A stretch of 64,000 nt of DNA from Pullilachnospira sp963929535 (GTDB lineage: Bacteria > Bacillota > Clostridia > Lachnospirales > Lachnospiraceae). Below the pieces are notes generated by a model that was not told the DNA's origin, did no database searches, and was given only the letters and a program-made list of their open reading frames with translations. The position numbers and the translations under genes were made by a program. The DNA lies in NCBI GenBank assembly GCA_963929535.1, contig CAWVIZ010000010.1, forward strand, positions 186,001-250,000. Reading direction: 5' to 3'. How positions within the stretch are numbered: position 1 is the stretch's first letter; each line of letters opens with the position of its first letter. Below are positions 8,449-15,937 of this stretch, in pieces.

Positions 8449-9001
8449 CAATAAACAGCGCAATAATGGCGGCCACTAGTTTGCCCATGATCCGCTCCCT
8501 TTTATCCGGATTGCGGATGAGCTTTGTCAAAATCAGGAAAATCAGCAGGAGCACAGATACTGCAGAGCCAAACAGGAAAAAGACAATGCCCAGCTTATAG
8601 CTCACGGAAACGCCGTAGCCTTCTACATTGACTACATCTGTTTGTGCCGGGTTATATCGGATATCTATTTGTTCACCAACTTCAAATGGGCGGTTGGATG
8701 TCCATACGTTCCCAATCCCTGTGCAGAGGCTGCCCTTCGTGGTTTTATAGCGAACGACAGGCGCATAGAAATATCGGAAGGAATCATCAGCATCTCCCAT
8801 CCTGCTTTCGTATCCCACAACTGTGCCCGTTGTGGTGTCGGTATAACTGGCTTCTTCTTGCTGGGCTGAATAGAGAATCCCCCCACCGATGAGCATAAAA
8901 CCAACTGTAAAAATCAGGATGAACAATCCGGCGCATAGCCTGATGCTCAATGGCCTCCTCCGGAGACTTCTCTTGTTCGTATTGTCTTCTTGTGCGCCCA
9001 T
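8438..9001 (-). pseudogene. DUF3592 membrane protein, truncated by IS66
   Basis: ATG at 9001 with GGGAGGG upstream. The surviving 187-residue frame has an N-terminal membrane helix (~26-48), a central strand-rich domain with TGTVVGYESR, YAPVVRYKTTKGS, FEVGEQIDIRYNPAQ, which is the DUF3592 pattern, and a second helix (~135-160). The last residues GKR and the stop come from the IS66 inverted repeat. Without the insertion the protein would continue 35 residues through the fragment at 5472-5578. It overlaps the 3' end of the hydrolase gene upstream by 55 bases, so the two formed an operon. The truncated form keeps two of three helices, so residual function cannot be excluded. Confidence 0.8.
8449..8456. 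repeat. Right target-site duplication of IS66
   Basis: CAATAAAC immediately right of the inverted repeat, identical to 5579-5586. Confidence 0.9.
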
Positions 9002-10404
9002 AGAATCCCTCCCTTCAGAAAGCCTACGGCCAGAAGCAGTACAGCAGAAACAATAATGGTCAAGAAAACGTCAGGAACAAAAGCCTGAACGACCCAGAGG
9101 GGAATTTTCAAAAATACCGGAACAGCCATCAGCAGGAAGACGGGTAAAAGAAAATGCAAGCCAATCAAAGAGTACACTCCCGGCAATTTGTTGCCGCGCA
9201 GTAGCAGTACGCGTTCCCGGTATTTGGAAAGTCGGCATAACGGAATGATTGCTATTGTCAGTACGGCCAACATAGTCAGGTTGAGCCAGAGATGGTTCAG
9301 GGTATACGTGCTGCCCGATATTTCATTTGGCGCATCCCCCAGGAGCATGAGCGCCACGCCCCACCCCAGCGAATCTATCATGGCGTTTGCTGCAAAATAA
9401 TCGTTTACATTGGCCGTAACAGCCATCGCAAGGCTGCTCTCCGGCAGCAGAAAGATGCAGGCGTTCCCGGTTTCGACAAGGCCGTTGTGCCGCAGAACCG
9501 GCTCAGAAAGAGGAGCCTCGATACGCGTCCACCCGTACCCGTACCAATAAGGGATGTCGCCATCCACATAGATGGTATCCCCATAAAACATCGTATCGAT
9601 GCTGGATTCTGAAAGAATGCCGCTTCCTCTATTCAGATACATCTGTAGGTATTTCCCCAAGTCTTCTGTGGAGGATGAGATGTAACCGGCAGGGACGGTA
9701 ATCCAGTCATCCTTGGAGGAAGGATATTTGTGGCTTGTTTTGATGTTGAAGCCCCAATAGTTTGTATAGCCATCAATCAGACCATTTTTCTCGCTTTCGT
9801 CCTGCGTAGCGGCAGTATGGGAAAGCTGCAGCGGCTCGAAGAGATTCTTCGTTATGTAATCACTGTACGATTCACCACTGACAGCCTCGATTATTTCGCC
9901 AAGCAGGGAATAATTTACATTGGCGTAATGATGCACACCCTGTTCGTTCACGATCTTATAATTTTCTAAGGTCTGGTACTGGCCAAGACCGCTTGTATGA
10001 TTCAGCAGTTGGCTCACTGAAATCCTGTCACCATCGGTTGCACCCGGCAGATATGCGGAGACAGGTGCATTCAGGTCAACTTTCCCCTGCTCAACCAGCT
10101 GCATGATGCAGACGGCGGTAAAGGATTTACTGACCGAACCCAGATAAAAGGGCGTTTCGCTGCTTTCGCAGTCTCCATAATTCCCGGAAAATAGTACCGC
10201 ATCTTTGTTTACAATCGTCACGGACATTCCGGGAATATGGGCATTGTCTACGGCGGATCGCAGATAGTCATCAATCTCACGGTAATCAACAGGATTTTTC
10301 TGGTATCCATCCTGAGCATAGACGGGCTGTGCTGCTATCAAAATACTCAGGCAGCAAAAAACACAGAAACACAAAAGTAATGCTATCGTTCGTTTCTTCA
10401 ACAT
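8947..10404 (-). CDS. Serine hydrolase, class C beta-lactamase/PBP family, membrane-anchored
   Basis: 485 residues. An N-terminal signal sequence (residues ~8-30, ending PVYA) leads to a beta-lactamase/D-Ala-D-Ala carboxypeptidase fold: Ser90-Val-Ser-Lys93 is the catalytic SxxK, Tyr160-Ala-Asn162 the YxN motif, and RHNGLV the third HxG motif. After the ~340-residue catalytic domain come four hydrophobic segments, an architecture common in Firmicute 'serine hydrolase' proteins of the Pbp4*/FmtA group. Substrate is unknown; these proteins are often peptidases or esterases for cell-wall D-amino acids and seldom true resistance enzymes. Start ATG at 10404 has AGGAGAAGG about 13 bases upstream. 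Confidence 0.88.
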   Translation of the reverse strand: MLKKRTIALLLCFCVFCCLSILIAAQPVYAQDGYQKNPVDYREIDDYLRSAVDNAHIPGMSVTIVNKDAVLFSGNYGDCESSETPFYLGSVSKSFTAVCIMQLVEQGKVDLNAPVSAYLPGATDGDRISVSQLLNHTSGLGQYQTLENYKIVNEQGVHHYANVNYSLLGEIIEAVSGESYSDYITKNLFEPLQLSHTAATQDESEKNGLIDGYTNYWGFNIKTSHKYPSSKDDWITVPAGYISSSTEDLGKYLQMYLNRGSGILSESSIDTMFYGDTIYVDGDIPYWYGYGWTRIEAPLSEPVLRHNGLVETGNACIFLLPESSLAMAVTANVNDYFAANAMIDSLGWGVALMLLGDAPNEISGSTYTLNHLWLNLTMLAVLTIAIIPLCRLSKYRERVLLLRGNKLPGVYSLIGLHFLLPVFLLMAVPVFLKIPLWVVQAFVPDVFLTIIVSAVLLLAVGFLKGGILWAHKKTIRTREVSGGGH

Positions 10405-10505
10405 AAGCTATTATCGACCTTCTCCTATATTTAACATGTATCTGGCGTGAATTTAACAAATGGCCGTTCCCAGTACTCCTGAAAACGGCCTATTTGAGAA
10501 AGACT

Positions 10506-10685
10506 TTATTCTATTGATCCAACCACGGTGGTTTTCTTGAAAACCAGAATACCTTTAGAAGAAGGCATGATTGAGCAGGAGATCAGTTCAAACCCTTCCC
10601 GCTCCATTTTGTTGGCCGCCTCTTCCACTTTTGCGGCCATGTCTTTCACCTTGGGGGAATACTTTATTACCACTGTTTTGTACAT
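10506..10685 (-). CDS. Small conserved-looking protein, 59 residues
   Basis: ATG at 10685 with GGAGGT eight bases upstream, stop TAA at 10506-10508. The sequence starts MYKTVVIKYSPKVKDMAAKV and continues EEAANKMEREGFELISCSIM, ending KGILVFKKTTVVGSIE. The strand-helix-strand pattern with a 'GFELIS' turn resembles the DUF4177 type of small proteins, but I cannot confirm the family. It is the only frame here with a good ribosome-binding site; the + strand frame over the same bases has none. It lies 102 bases upstream of the serine hydrolase gene on the same strand. Confidence 0.65.
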   Translation of the reverse strand: MYKTVVIKYSPKVKDMAAKVEEAANKMEREGFELISCSIMPSSKGILVFKKTTVVGSIE

Positions 10686-10963
10686 TGCATTTACCTCCGA
10701 TCCGCCCGGGGGCCTCTGGGGCGTATTGATAATGTCTTAAGCCTTATAGGCATTTACAACTTGTATTGTACCAGAAAGGAAATAGCCTGGCAACTTATAA
10801 TTTCAAAGGCTTGTGTCCACACAAAATTCATATCCTCACCAGGAGAATATCTGTTTACCAAAAGTTTATCTGGGTTTTACTTTCAAATGGTGGCAATTTT
10901 GCCAAGTACAAAGGTATAATTATCTTGGATGATTATATGTACATCTGAGAGGAGGAGCAGTCA
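10686..10963. other. AT-rich intergenic stretch
   Basis: No convincing frame. A TATAAT at 10915-10920 lies about 45 bases before the GTG of the next + strand gene and is the best -10 candidate; I see no matching -35. Confidence 0.4.
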
Positions 10964-11752
10964 GTGGACAATTCAACGGCATTTTGGAACATTATATTCC
11001 CGACAATTTCCCCTTTTGCCATAATTATTGTATTCTTCCTGCTGTGGCGCATTATAAGACGGCTGGAACAGCGAAAGTGGAAACTGATAACAGCCCGCGT
11101 TCTCCGTATTGAGAAAATCGACAAGAAAGATAGAGATGGCGTTTTAGAGCCGCGGCAATATAAACTGGATCTCGTATTCCAATGGCAGGGTGTAGACTGG
11201 CACCGAAGCTGGATATTCCCTCGCATATATGACCTTCCAAAAGCGGGCGATATTCTCCAACTGCGCTACCATCCGCAGAAGGAGGATTTCCAACTCGTCA
11301 CGAGTCTGGCGGAGAAACAAAAAATCCGACATGCTCGTCTGGTTTTGCTACTGGTTATTGGCATAGTTATTTTTGTGCCGTCAGTGTTGTTTGGTTTGCT
11401 GCTCTTTCATTTGCCGCAGGAGCAACATATCCTTTCCGAAAGCACAGTATGGTTATTTTTTGCAGCGCCGCTTCTTGTTATATTCTTGGTCGTGCGTATC
11501 TATAGAGCCCGCCGCACCCGTCGCAAAATCGAATCGGGAGAATTTCAGCCTATCGCTGCGCGAGTCCACGGATTCCGCAAAGACAGCGAGGGCGATGTTT
11601 ACGCATTCTGTCTCGTCAGAGTCAACGGTCAGGAAAAAGAAGTTACCCTGCCCATCGTCTATAGCAAGAATTATGAAGTCGGCCAATGGGTTACTCTTTA
11701 TTTAAATCCAGATAATGGTGAGATATACGCTTACCCTGACACACATAAATGA
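10964..11752 (+). CDS. DUF3592-like membrane protein with duplicated domain
   Basis: 262 residues, GTG at 10964 with GGAGGAG upstream. Two repeats of the same layout are visible: helix (residues ~8-28) then a strand-rich soluble part with LITARVLRIEKID, YKLDLVFQWQGVDW and DILQLRYHP; then helices (~125-145, ~160-178) and a second soluble part with PIAARVHGFRKD, YAFCLVRVNGQEKEVTLPI and GQWVTLYLNP. This matches the DUF3592 pattern of the gene split by the IS66 element, so the island holds at least two members. No enzymatic motif is seen. Confidence 0.65.
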   Translation: MDNSTAFWNIIFPTISPFAIIIVFFLLWRIIRRLEQRKWKLITARVLRIEKIDKKDRDGVLEPRQYKLDLVFQWQGVDWHRSWIFPRIYDLPKAGDILQLRYHPQKEDFQLVTSLAEKQKIRHARLVLLLVIGIVIFVPSVLFGLLLFHLPQEQHILSESTVWLFFAAPLLVIFLVVRIYRARRTRRKIESGEFQPIAARVHGFRKDSEGDVYAFCLVRVNGQEKEVTLPIVYSKNYEVGQWVTLYLNPDNGEIYAYPDTHK

Positions 11753-11871
11753 GCTGTTTCTCGCGCTAATTTTACACAGGTTTCACCATGGCAGGATAGA
11801 AAAATAGAATACGTTTGAATATCATTAGTAAAATAAGATAATCATACAAGCCCTAATTCAAAGATATAGAA

Positions 11872-12192
11872 TTGTTTGGCGATTGTGCCGTTAATCTAGA
11901 AGGAGCTAAAAAGGTTAGGACTCTGGTGCTTATGCCTGCGTTTTTCCTTCTCAAAAATTGTGCTGAGGCTGACATTAACGACTATATTGACGCAATAGAG
12001 TTAGATTTTACCGGTATCAGCTACACAACTCGGGCTTTTATGCATGAACTGCTAGGAGAATTGATTTGTGAATTTGGCGAATGGGTCTATGACTATATTA
12101 CCTACAAAGGTGCCAATAGAAATGTGTTCAGAGTTATTCTTAAGTCATATGAAACCATGCCCCAAGCCCCAAAAAGCATTTACTATGATTAA
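11872..12192 (+). CDS. STAS-like (DUF4325) protein, possibly 5'-truncated
   Basis: 106 residues if TTG 11872 is the start; no Shine-Dalgarno is visible and there is a stop five codons further up, so the true N-terminus may have been lost. The core DYIDAIELDFTGISYTTRAF followed by MHELLGELICEFG matches the pattern of STAS-like DUF4325 proteins (V.LDF.GI...TSSF..E..G.L). Such proteins often sit beside HTH or ATPase partners in defence and signalling loci, but no partner is adjacent here. A hairpin follows the stop. Confidence 0.5.
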   Translation: MFGDCAVNLEGAKKVRTLVLMPAFFLLKNCAEADINDYIDAIELDFTGISYTTRAFMHELLGELICEFGEWVYDYITYKGANRNVFRVILKSYETMPQAPKSIYYD

Positions 12193-12201
12193 GGTATAGG
12201 T

Positions 12202-12227
12202 ACCGGGCAGGAGCAACCCCGCCCGGT
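12202..12227 (+). terminator. Hairpin after the DUF4325 gene
   Basis: ACCGGGC and GCCCGGT arms flank a 12-base loop ten bases after the stop codon. The following bases are only moderately T-rich (TTGTCTTGGTATTTTTAATTTT). The hairpin and ~45 following bases are repeated in diverged form at 13748-13808. Confidence 0.5.
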
Positions 12228-12323
12228 AAACTGTTGTCTTGGTATTTTTAATTTTCTAAGTAGTTTGATCACGGCAGGCATAGTGCCTGTTTTTTCCTGG
12301 TTTCCGCGCAAAAATACAGTCGG

Positions 12324-12350
12324 CAGTTGTCGCAAATTTTGCGACAACTG
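12324..12350. repeat. Perfect 27-bp palindrome downstream of the RhuM/Fic gene
   Basis: Arms CAGTTGTCGCAAA and TTTGCGACAACTG around one central base. It ends two bases before the stop codon of the RhuM-type gene. Nearly the same 27 bases occur inside that gene at 13072-13098. Read on the minus strand this copy would encode SVVAKFATTA, the same conserved RhuM segment. Confidence 0.8.
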
Positions 12351-12352
12351 AG

Positions 12353-13291
12353 TTATTGAAGACAATTCATAATTACGCTGATCATCATTTCTTTTTCTTC
12401 GGGATTTGATTCAGCGACCATGATGGTTAAAGCAACGAGGGTGTGATCATCAATTGACTTCTCCCCGTCTCTAAATAAGGCTCCGTTCTTATCTAGGAAA
12501 TACAAAAACACTGCCGCGGCGATGCGTTTGTTTCCATCAAAAAAGCTATGGTTTTTTGTTACAAAGTATAAAAGATTTGCGGCTTTTTCCTCTAAAGTAG
12601 GGTACAGGTCTTCATTTGCGTAGGTTTGATAAATGGCCCCAATGCTACTACGAAACGAATCGTCTTTTTCCTTACCAAACAAGGAACTACTCTCTCCAAA
12701 TCCCATACTGTCAATTAGTTTTCTACACTCCTCATAAGTAAGTACATAAGTTGCTTTGTTGCCCTTGGGACGAGACATATTCTGGTGGTCATATGCATCT
12801 AGGAGACTTAATGCCTGACTATAACGTTCAACAACAGACAACACTTGTTCTGCGTCAAGATTATTTTGCAGCCTCTTCATAACCTGAATCACCTCATTTA
12901 GCTGGTTCATACGATTATGATTGACCGCATAGCCTTTCAATATGTATGCTTTCAGGACAGAATTTGCCCAGCGCCGAAACTCTACGCCCCTCTGAGACTT
13001 AACACGATACCCAACAGAGATAATGACGTCCAGATTATAGTGTTCTACCATATAATTTTTGCCATCGGAAGCAGTTGTCGCAAATTTTGTGACAACTGAA
13101 CTGTCTTTATCCAACTCTTCATGCAGGGCATTCTTAATATGCTTGCCAATAGTTTTAATGTCTCGTCCAAATAATTCTGCCATTTGGGTTCTATTCAACC
13201 AAACAGTATCACTGTCCAGCGTTACGGGCAGGGAAATACTGTGGTCACTCGTTTCAAATATGACAATTTCGTTTTCTTTTGCCATAAACAA
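12353..13291 (-). CDS. RhuM-type N-terminal domain fused to Fic/DOC domain
   Basis: 312 residues (start ATG 13291; second ATG two codons later). The N-terminal ~135 residues carry the RhuM pattern: VWLNRTQMAELFGRDIKTIG, then HYNLDVIISVGYRVKSQRG and VEFRRWANSVLKAYILKGYA, a KilA/antirepressor-like DNA-binding module. The C-terminal ~170 residues contain the Fic motif HSFFDGNKRIAAAVFLYFL (consensus HPFxxGNxR with Ser for Pro), so the AMPylation/nucleotide-transfer core His, Asn and Arg are present. Such proteins are widespread in clostridial mobile elements as 'virulence RhuM family' proteins; the role is unproven, with toxin-like activity a reasonable guess. No antitoxin-like neighbour is evident. 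Confidence 0.85.
   Translation of the reverse strand: MFMAKENEIVIFETSDHSISLPVTLDSDTVWLNRTQMAELFGRDIKTIGKHIKNALHEELDKDSSVVTKFATTASDGKNYMVEHYNLDVIISVGYRVKSQRGVEFRRWANSVLKAYILKGYAVNHNRMNQLNEVIQVMKRLQNNLDAEQVLSVVERYSQALSLLDAYDHQNMSRPKGNKATYVLTYEECRKLIDSMGFGESSSLFGKEKDDSFRSSIGAIYQTYANEDLYPTLEEKAANLLYFVTKNHSFFDGNKRIAAAVFLYFLDKNGALFRDGEKSIDDHTLVALTIMVAESNPEEKEMMISVIMNCLQ
13072..13098. repeat. In-gene copy of the 27-bp palindrome
   Basis: CAGTTGTCGCAAA arm and TTTGTGACAACTG, one mismatch from perfect symmetry. It encodes residues SVVTKFATTA of the RhuM domain. Confidence 0.8.
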
Positions 13292-13410
13292 TCCTCTTTA
13301 TCTCATTAAAATTTGAACGGTTTATTAAGAAGAGTTACCGCTAATTTAGATCATAACAAAAGACAGACAAAAAATCTATAACCAAAATTCCCAAAAGCAA
13401 GCACTCAAAG

Positions 13411-13641
13411 TTATTCCAGCTCCGTATCTGCATACACGCCTATAATGCCCTTCTCGGTTTTGGTTGGAACAAAGCGATAGGTGGATCTCCGGTAAGTATA
13501 TTGCCTCAGCCAGTATTTTATTATTCCCTTGGATACTTTATATCGACGGCCAATCTCGGCCAGCGACATACCCTCACTGTAAAGTTTGAGCGCCTTTTTC
13601 TTTTGGAGTAGTGACAGCTTATGGACTCTTCCTTTTGGCAT
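13411..13641 (-). CDS. Small helix-turn-helix protein
   Basis: 76 residues. The middle (KALKLYSEGMSLAEIGRRYK, then VSKGIIKYWLRQY) is a clear resolvase/transposase-type HTH. There is no nuclease or recombinase domain. A TATAAT lies only about nine bases upstream of the ATG at 13641, and no Shine-Dalgarno is visible, so either the transcript is almost leaderless or the start lies further inside. Could be a stand-alone regulator or the tail of a lost recombinase. Confidence 0.55.
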   Translation of the reverse strand: MPKGRVHKLSLLQKKKALKLYSEGMSLAEIGRRYKVSKGIIKYWLRQYTYRRSTYRFVPTKTEKGIIGVYADTELE

Positions 13642-13747
13642 GGCTTTATTATACTACAGGTAGCGCGCACATGATATCCACCTATTTACACCTATTGTGG
13701 AAACAAAAAAACACGCACTGCGTGACACTGTAGTCTCCAAACAGATG

Positions 13748-13771
13748 CCGGGCGGGAATAACCCCGCCCGG
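13748..13771 (-). terminator. GC-rich hairpin downstream of HTH gene
   Basis: CCGGGCGGG and CCCCGCCCGG arms around AATAA-type loop, ~22 bases past the stop of the 13793 gene. No T-run on the minus strand, so terminator strength is doubtful. Related to the hairpin at 12202-12227. Confidence 0.4.
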
Positions 13772-13792
13772 TTAGCTGTTATCTTGGTATCT

Positions 13793-14299
13793 TTATTTTT
13801 CTGGATAGTCCCATCTGCTCCTGAGCTTGATCCCATTTTCCTTTAGGCATCTGGAAATAACTTGTGTGTCTACATTCAGGCTCTTGGCGATTTCTTTGAT
13901 CGTATGCATCTCCTTGTACATTCTGATCACTTTATCATCGTCTACTTTTGCCCGAGTCCGACCACTTTTGCGAAGAGGAATTCCTCGTTGCTTGAGTAGC
14001 TTCACGATAGTCGTCTTGCTACAGTTAAATTCTATACCCAGTTCGTAACTTGTCTTACCAGACTGATAAGCTGTGATAATCTTCTGTATCTCCTCGGGAG
14101 TAAAAATCCTTTGGTAGGGCTGCTGAAGATTTTCTACCTTCTTTTTGCCTCTGTAATAATCTTCATTTTCCCCCTTGTCTTTTTTCTGGCTTCGTGAGAT
14201 AATACCAATATCGGACGCGAATAAGCGTCCGGCATGACAGGAAAATTTGAACTCGAGAATCCTTTGGTAATTCTTCGAGGTGATTTCCATGAGTGCCAT
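13793..14299 (-). CDS. Double helix-turn-helix protein, probable recombinase-tail relative
   Basis: 168 residues from ATG 14299 or 165 from ATG 14290; neither has a good Shine-Dalgarno. The open frame runs further up through the R2 repeats, which is not coding. After a basic N-terminal segment, two HTH units are visible: PEEIQKIITAYQSGKTSYEL with GIEFNCSKTTIVKLLKQRGI, and DDDKVIRMYKEMHTIKEIAK with SLNVDTQVISRCLKENGI. Such tandem HTHs occur at the C-terminus of serine recombinases and in transposase-like regulators. It marks the right part of the accessory island. Confidence 0.5.
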   Translation of the reverse strand: MALMEITSKNYQRILEFKFSCHAGRLFASDIGIISRSQKKDKGENEDYYRGKKKVENLQQPYQRIFTPEEIQKIITAYQSGKTSYELGIEFNCSKTTIVKLLKQRGIPLRKSGRTRAKVDDDKVIRMYKEMHTIKEIAKSLNVDTQVISRCLKENGIKLRSRWDYPEK

Positions 14300-14411
14300 A
14301 TTTGGGGTGCCGTATTTTACGGCACCTTTTCTGTATATTGTTATAATTATAGAAAGGAATGCAGAAAGGCTCAGACGGTGTGGATGCTGTAACAGTCTGG
14401 CCATCCGCGGC

Positions 14412-14459
14412 GGCGCTGTGTGCCAGTGGCACACGCTTAGCGCCGACCGAAGCGGAGCG
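14412..14459 (-). repeat. R2 repeat copy A (48-bp palindromic unit)
   Basis: Inverse orientation relative to copies at 17466 and 18721. Contains the palindrome GTGTGCCAGTGGCACAC and the flanks GGCGCT / TAGCGCC that extend the hairpin. Copy B follows directly. Confidence 0.8.
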
Positions 14460-14464
14460 GAGAC

Positions 14465-14504
14465 CGCTGTGTGCCAGTGGCACACGCTTGGCGCCGACCG
14501 CACT
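14465..14504 (-). repeat. R2 repeat copy B
   Basis: Same orientation as copy A, sharing GTGTGCCAGTGGCACAC and the CGCT(T)GGCGCCGACCG side; its distal end is diverged. The tandem pair lies in the leader region of the DUF4203 gene. Confidence 0.75.
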
Positions 14505-14570
14505 GTATCAGCAGAGGGATCCCGGATCAGCTTTCGTATCGTCTTTAATTTCTGCAAGGGTACTGTAAAA

Positions 14571-15179
14571 ATGACAGAATTTCTCGATCAATATCCGGCG
14601 CTTCTGGAACAGCTGGCCCTGCTGGGACAGATATGGCTGATGTTTAAGATCGTGTTCGGAGCGCTGAACTGTTTTATGGGATACAAGCTGCTGAGGGTTT
14701 GGACGTCTCTTTGCGGGTTTGTGCTGGGAGCGGCCGGAGGATTTCTGGCAGCACTGTATTTTTCCCTGGAGGGATGGGGAATGGGGCTTTTGGTTCTGGG
14801 CGCGGGAATCGTGGCCGGAGCGGTGGCGTATCAGATCTATCTGGTGGGGGCATTTATCCTGGGATGGCTTCTGACTGTATTTATTACGCTTTCCCAGGTG
14901 AGACCCATGGACATCCCTGACAGGCAGAAGCTGATGATCCTGGCGGGAGGCGCGGTTCTGGGAATGATCGTGGGCGCGCTTATCGTGGGATTTGCCCGGC
15001 CTGTCATCATTGTGGTGACGGGGATCGGCGGAGCCTCTGCTGTGGCCTCAAGCCTTGGGGAACTGTTTGCCTGGGAATCGCTGCCGGTGCTGGGAATTAC
15101 TGTGGTTCTGGCCGTTGCCGGTATTGCGGCTCAGTTCCTGACGGCTCCGCAGGTGAAGAAAGGGGAAGACGAGGAATAA
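14571..15179 (+). CDS. DUF4203-type multi-pass membrane protein
   Basis: 202 residues from ATG 14571. The frame is open further left only through the R2 repeats. About six or seven hydrophobic segments rich in Gly and Ala (for example MGYKLLRVWTSLCGFVLGAA, GLLVLGAGIVAGAVAYQIYL) fit DUF4203/TM7SF3-like proteins. The C-terminus is cytoplasmic and charged (KKGEDEE). Function unknown. It ends 77 bases before a two-component operon on the same strand, but there is room for a promoter between them. Confidence 0.65.
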   Translation: MTEFLDQYPALLEQLALLGQIWLMFKIVFGALNCFMGYKLLRVWTSLCGFVLGAAGGFLAALYFSLEGWGMGLLVLGAGIVAGAVAYQIYLVGAFILGWLLTVFITLSQVRPMDIPDRQKLMILAGGAVLGMIVGALIVGFARPVIIVVTGIGGASAVASSLGELFAWESLPVLGITVVLAVAGIAAQFLTAPQVKKGEDEE

Positions 15180-15256
15180 AGTTTGAAACTGCGAGAACAC
15201 AAAAGGGACATATTTTCCTGATAAAATGAGACAGAAGGGAACAGGAGGTAGGGAAG

Positions 15257-15937
15257 ATGAATAAACTGAAGATCCTGGTTGTGGATGATGAGAGCAGGAT
15301 GAGAAAGCTGGTAAAAGATTTTCTCATGAAAAAGGATTACGAGGTACTGGAAGCCGGGGACGGAGAGCAGGCGGTGGATATTTTCTTCGAGGACAAGAAT
15401 ATCGCTCTGGTGATCCTGGATGTGATGATGCCTAAGATGGACGGATGGCAGGTTTGCCGGGAGATCCGGGCTCATTCCAAAGTCCCCATTATCATGCTGA
15501 CGGCTAAGGGAGATGAACGGGATGAGCTTCTGGGCTTTGAGCTGGGAGTGGACGAGTATATATCCAAGCCATTCAGTCCCAAGATCCTGGTGGCCAGGGT
15601 GGAGGCTATCCTGAGAAGGGCCGGACACGGGGAACAGGAGGAGATCCTGGAGGCAGGGGGGATCGTGCTGAACAAGACGGCCCATCTGGTAACTGTGGAC
15701 GGAAAACCCATGGATCTCAGCTACAAAGAATTTGAACTGATGAATTACTTTATGGAGAATCAGGGGATTGCTCTTTCCAGGGAGAAGATCCTGAATCATG
15801 TGTGGAATTACGACTACTTCGGGGATGCCAGAACGATTGATACCCATGTAAAGAAGCTTCGGAGCAAGATGGGAGATAAGGGAGAGTATATCAAGACCAT
15901 CTGGGGTCTGGGATACAAGTTTGAGGTAGAGTCATGA
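15257..15937 (+). CDS. OmpR/PhoB-family response regulator
   Basis: 226 residues, ATG 15257 behind AGGAGG. The receiver domain shows the acidic pair VVDDES, phospho-acceptor Asp55 in VILDVMMPKMDGWQ, Thr in IIMLTAKGD and Lys in YISKPFSP. The C-terminal winged helix (residues ~130-225) ends with the typical DARTIDTHVKKLRSKMGDKG and IKTIWGLGYKFE. It overlaps the sensor kinase by four bases (ATGA), so the two are translationally coupled. The controlled genes cannot be read from here. Confidence 0.95.
   Translation: MNKLKILVVDDESRMRKLVKDFLMKKDYEVLEAGDGEQAVDIFFEDKNIALVILDVMMPKMDGWQVCREIRAHSKVPIIMLTAKGDERDELLGFELGVDEYISKPFSPKILVARVEAILRRAGHGEQEEILEAGGIVLNKTAHLVTVDGKPMDLSYKEFELMNYFMENQGIALSREKILNHVWNYDYFGDARTIDTHVKKLRSKMGDKGEYIKTIWGLGYKFEVES

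Noticed and set aside
14300..14557. Upstream extension of the double-HTH frame, with repeated VCHWHTA peptides; the same words occur in + frames at 17452 and 18587
   Set aside because: The repeated peptide is just the R2 DNA repeat read in one frame; it is not coding.
1500..14560. Search for a second copy of the ssrA 3' end as the right attachment site of the island
   Set aside because: I found no copy of the GGTTCGATTCCCGCC...CCACCA segment by eye; an exact search would be needed.
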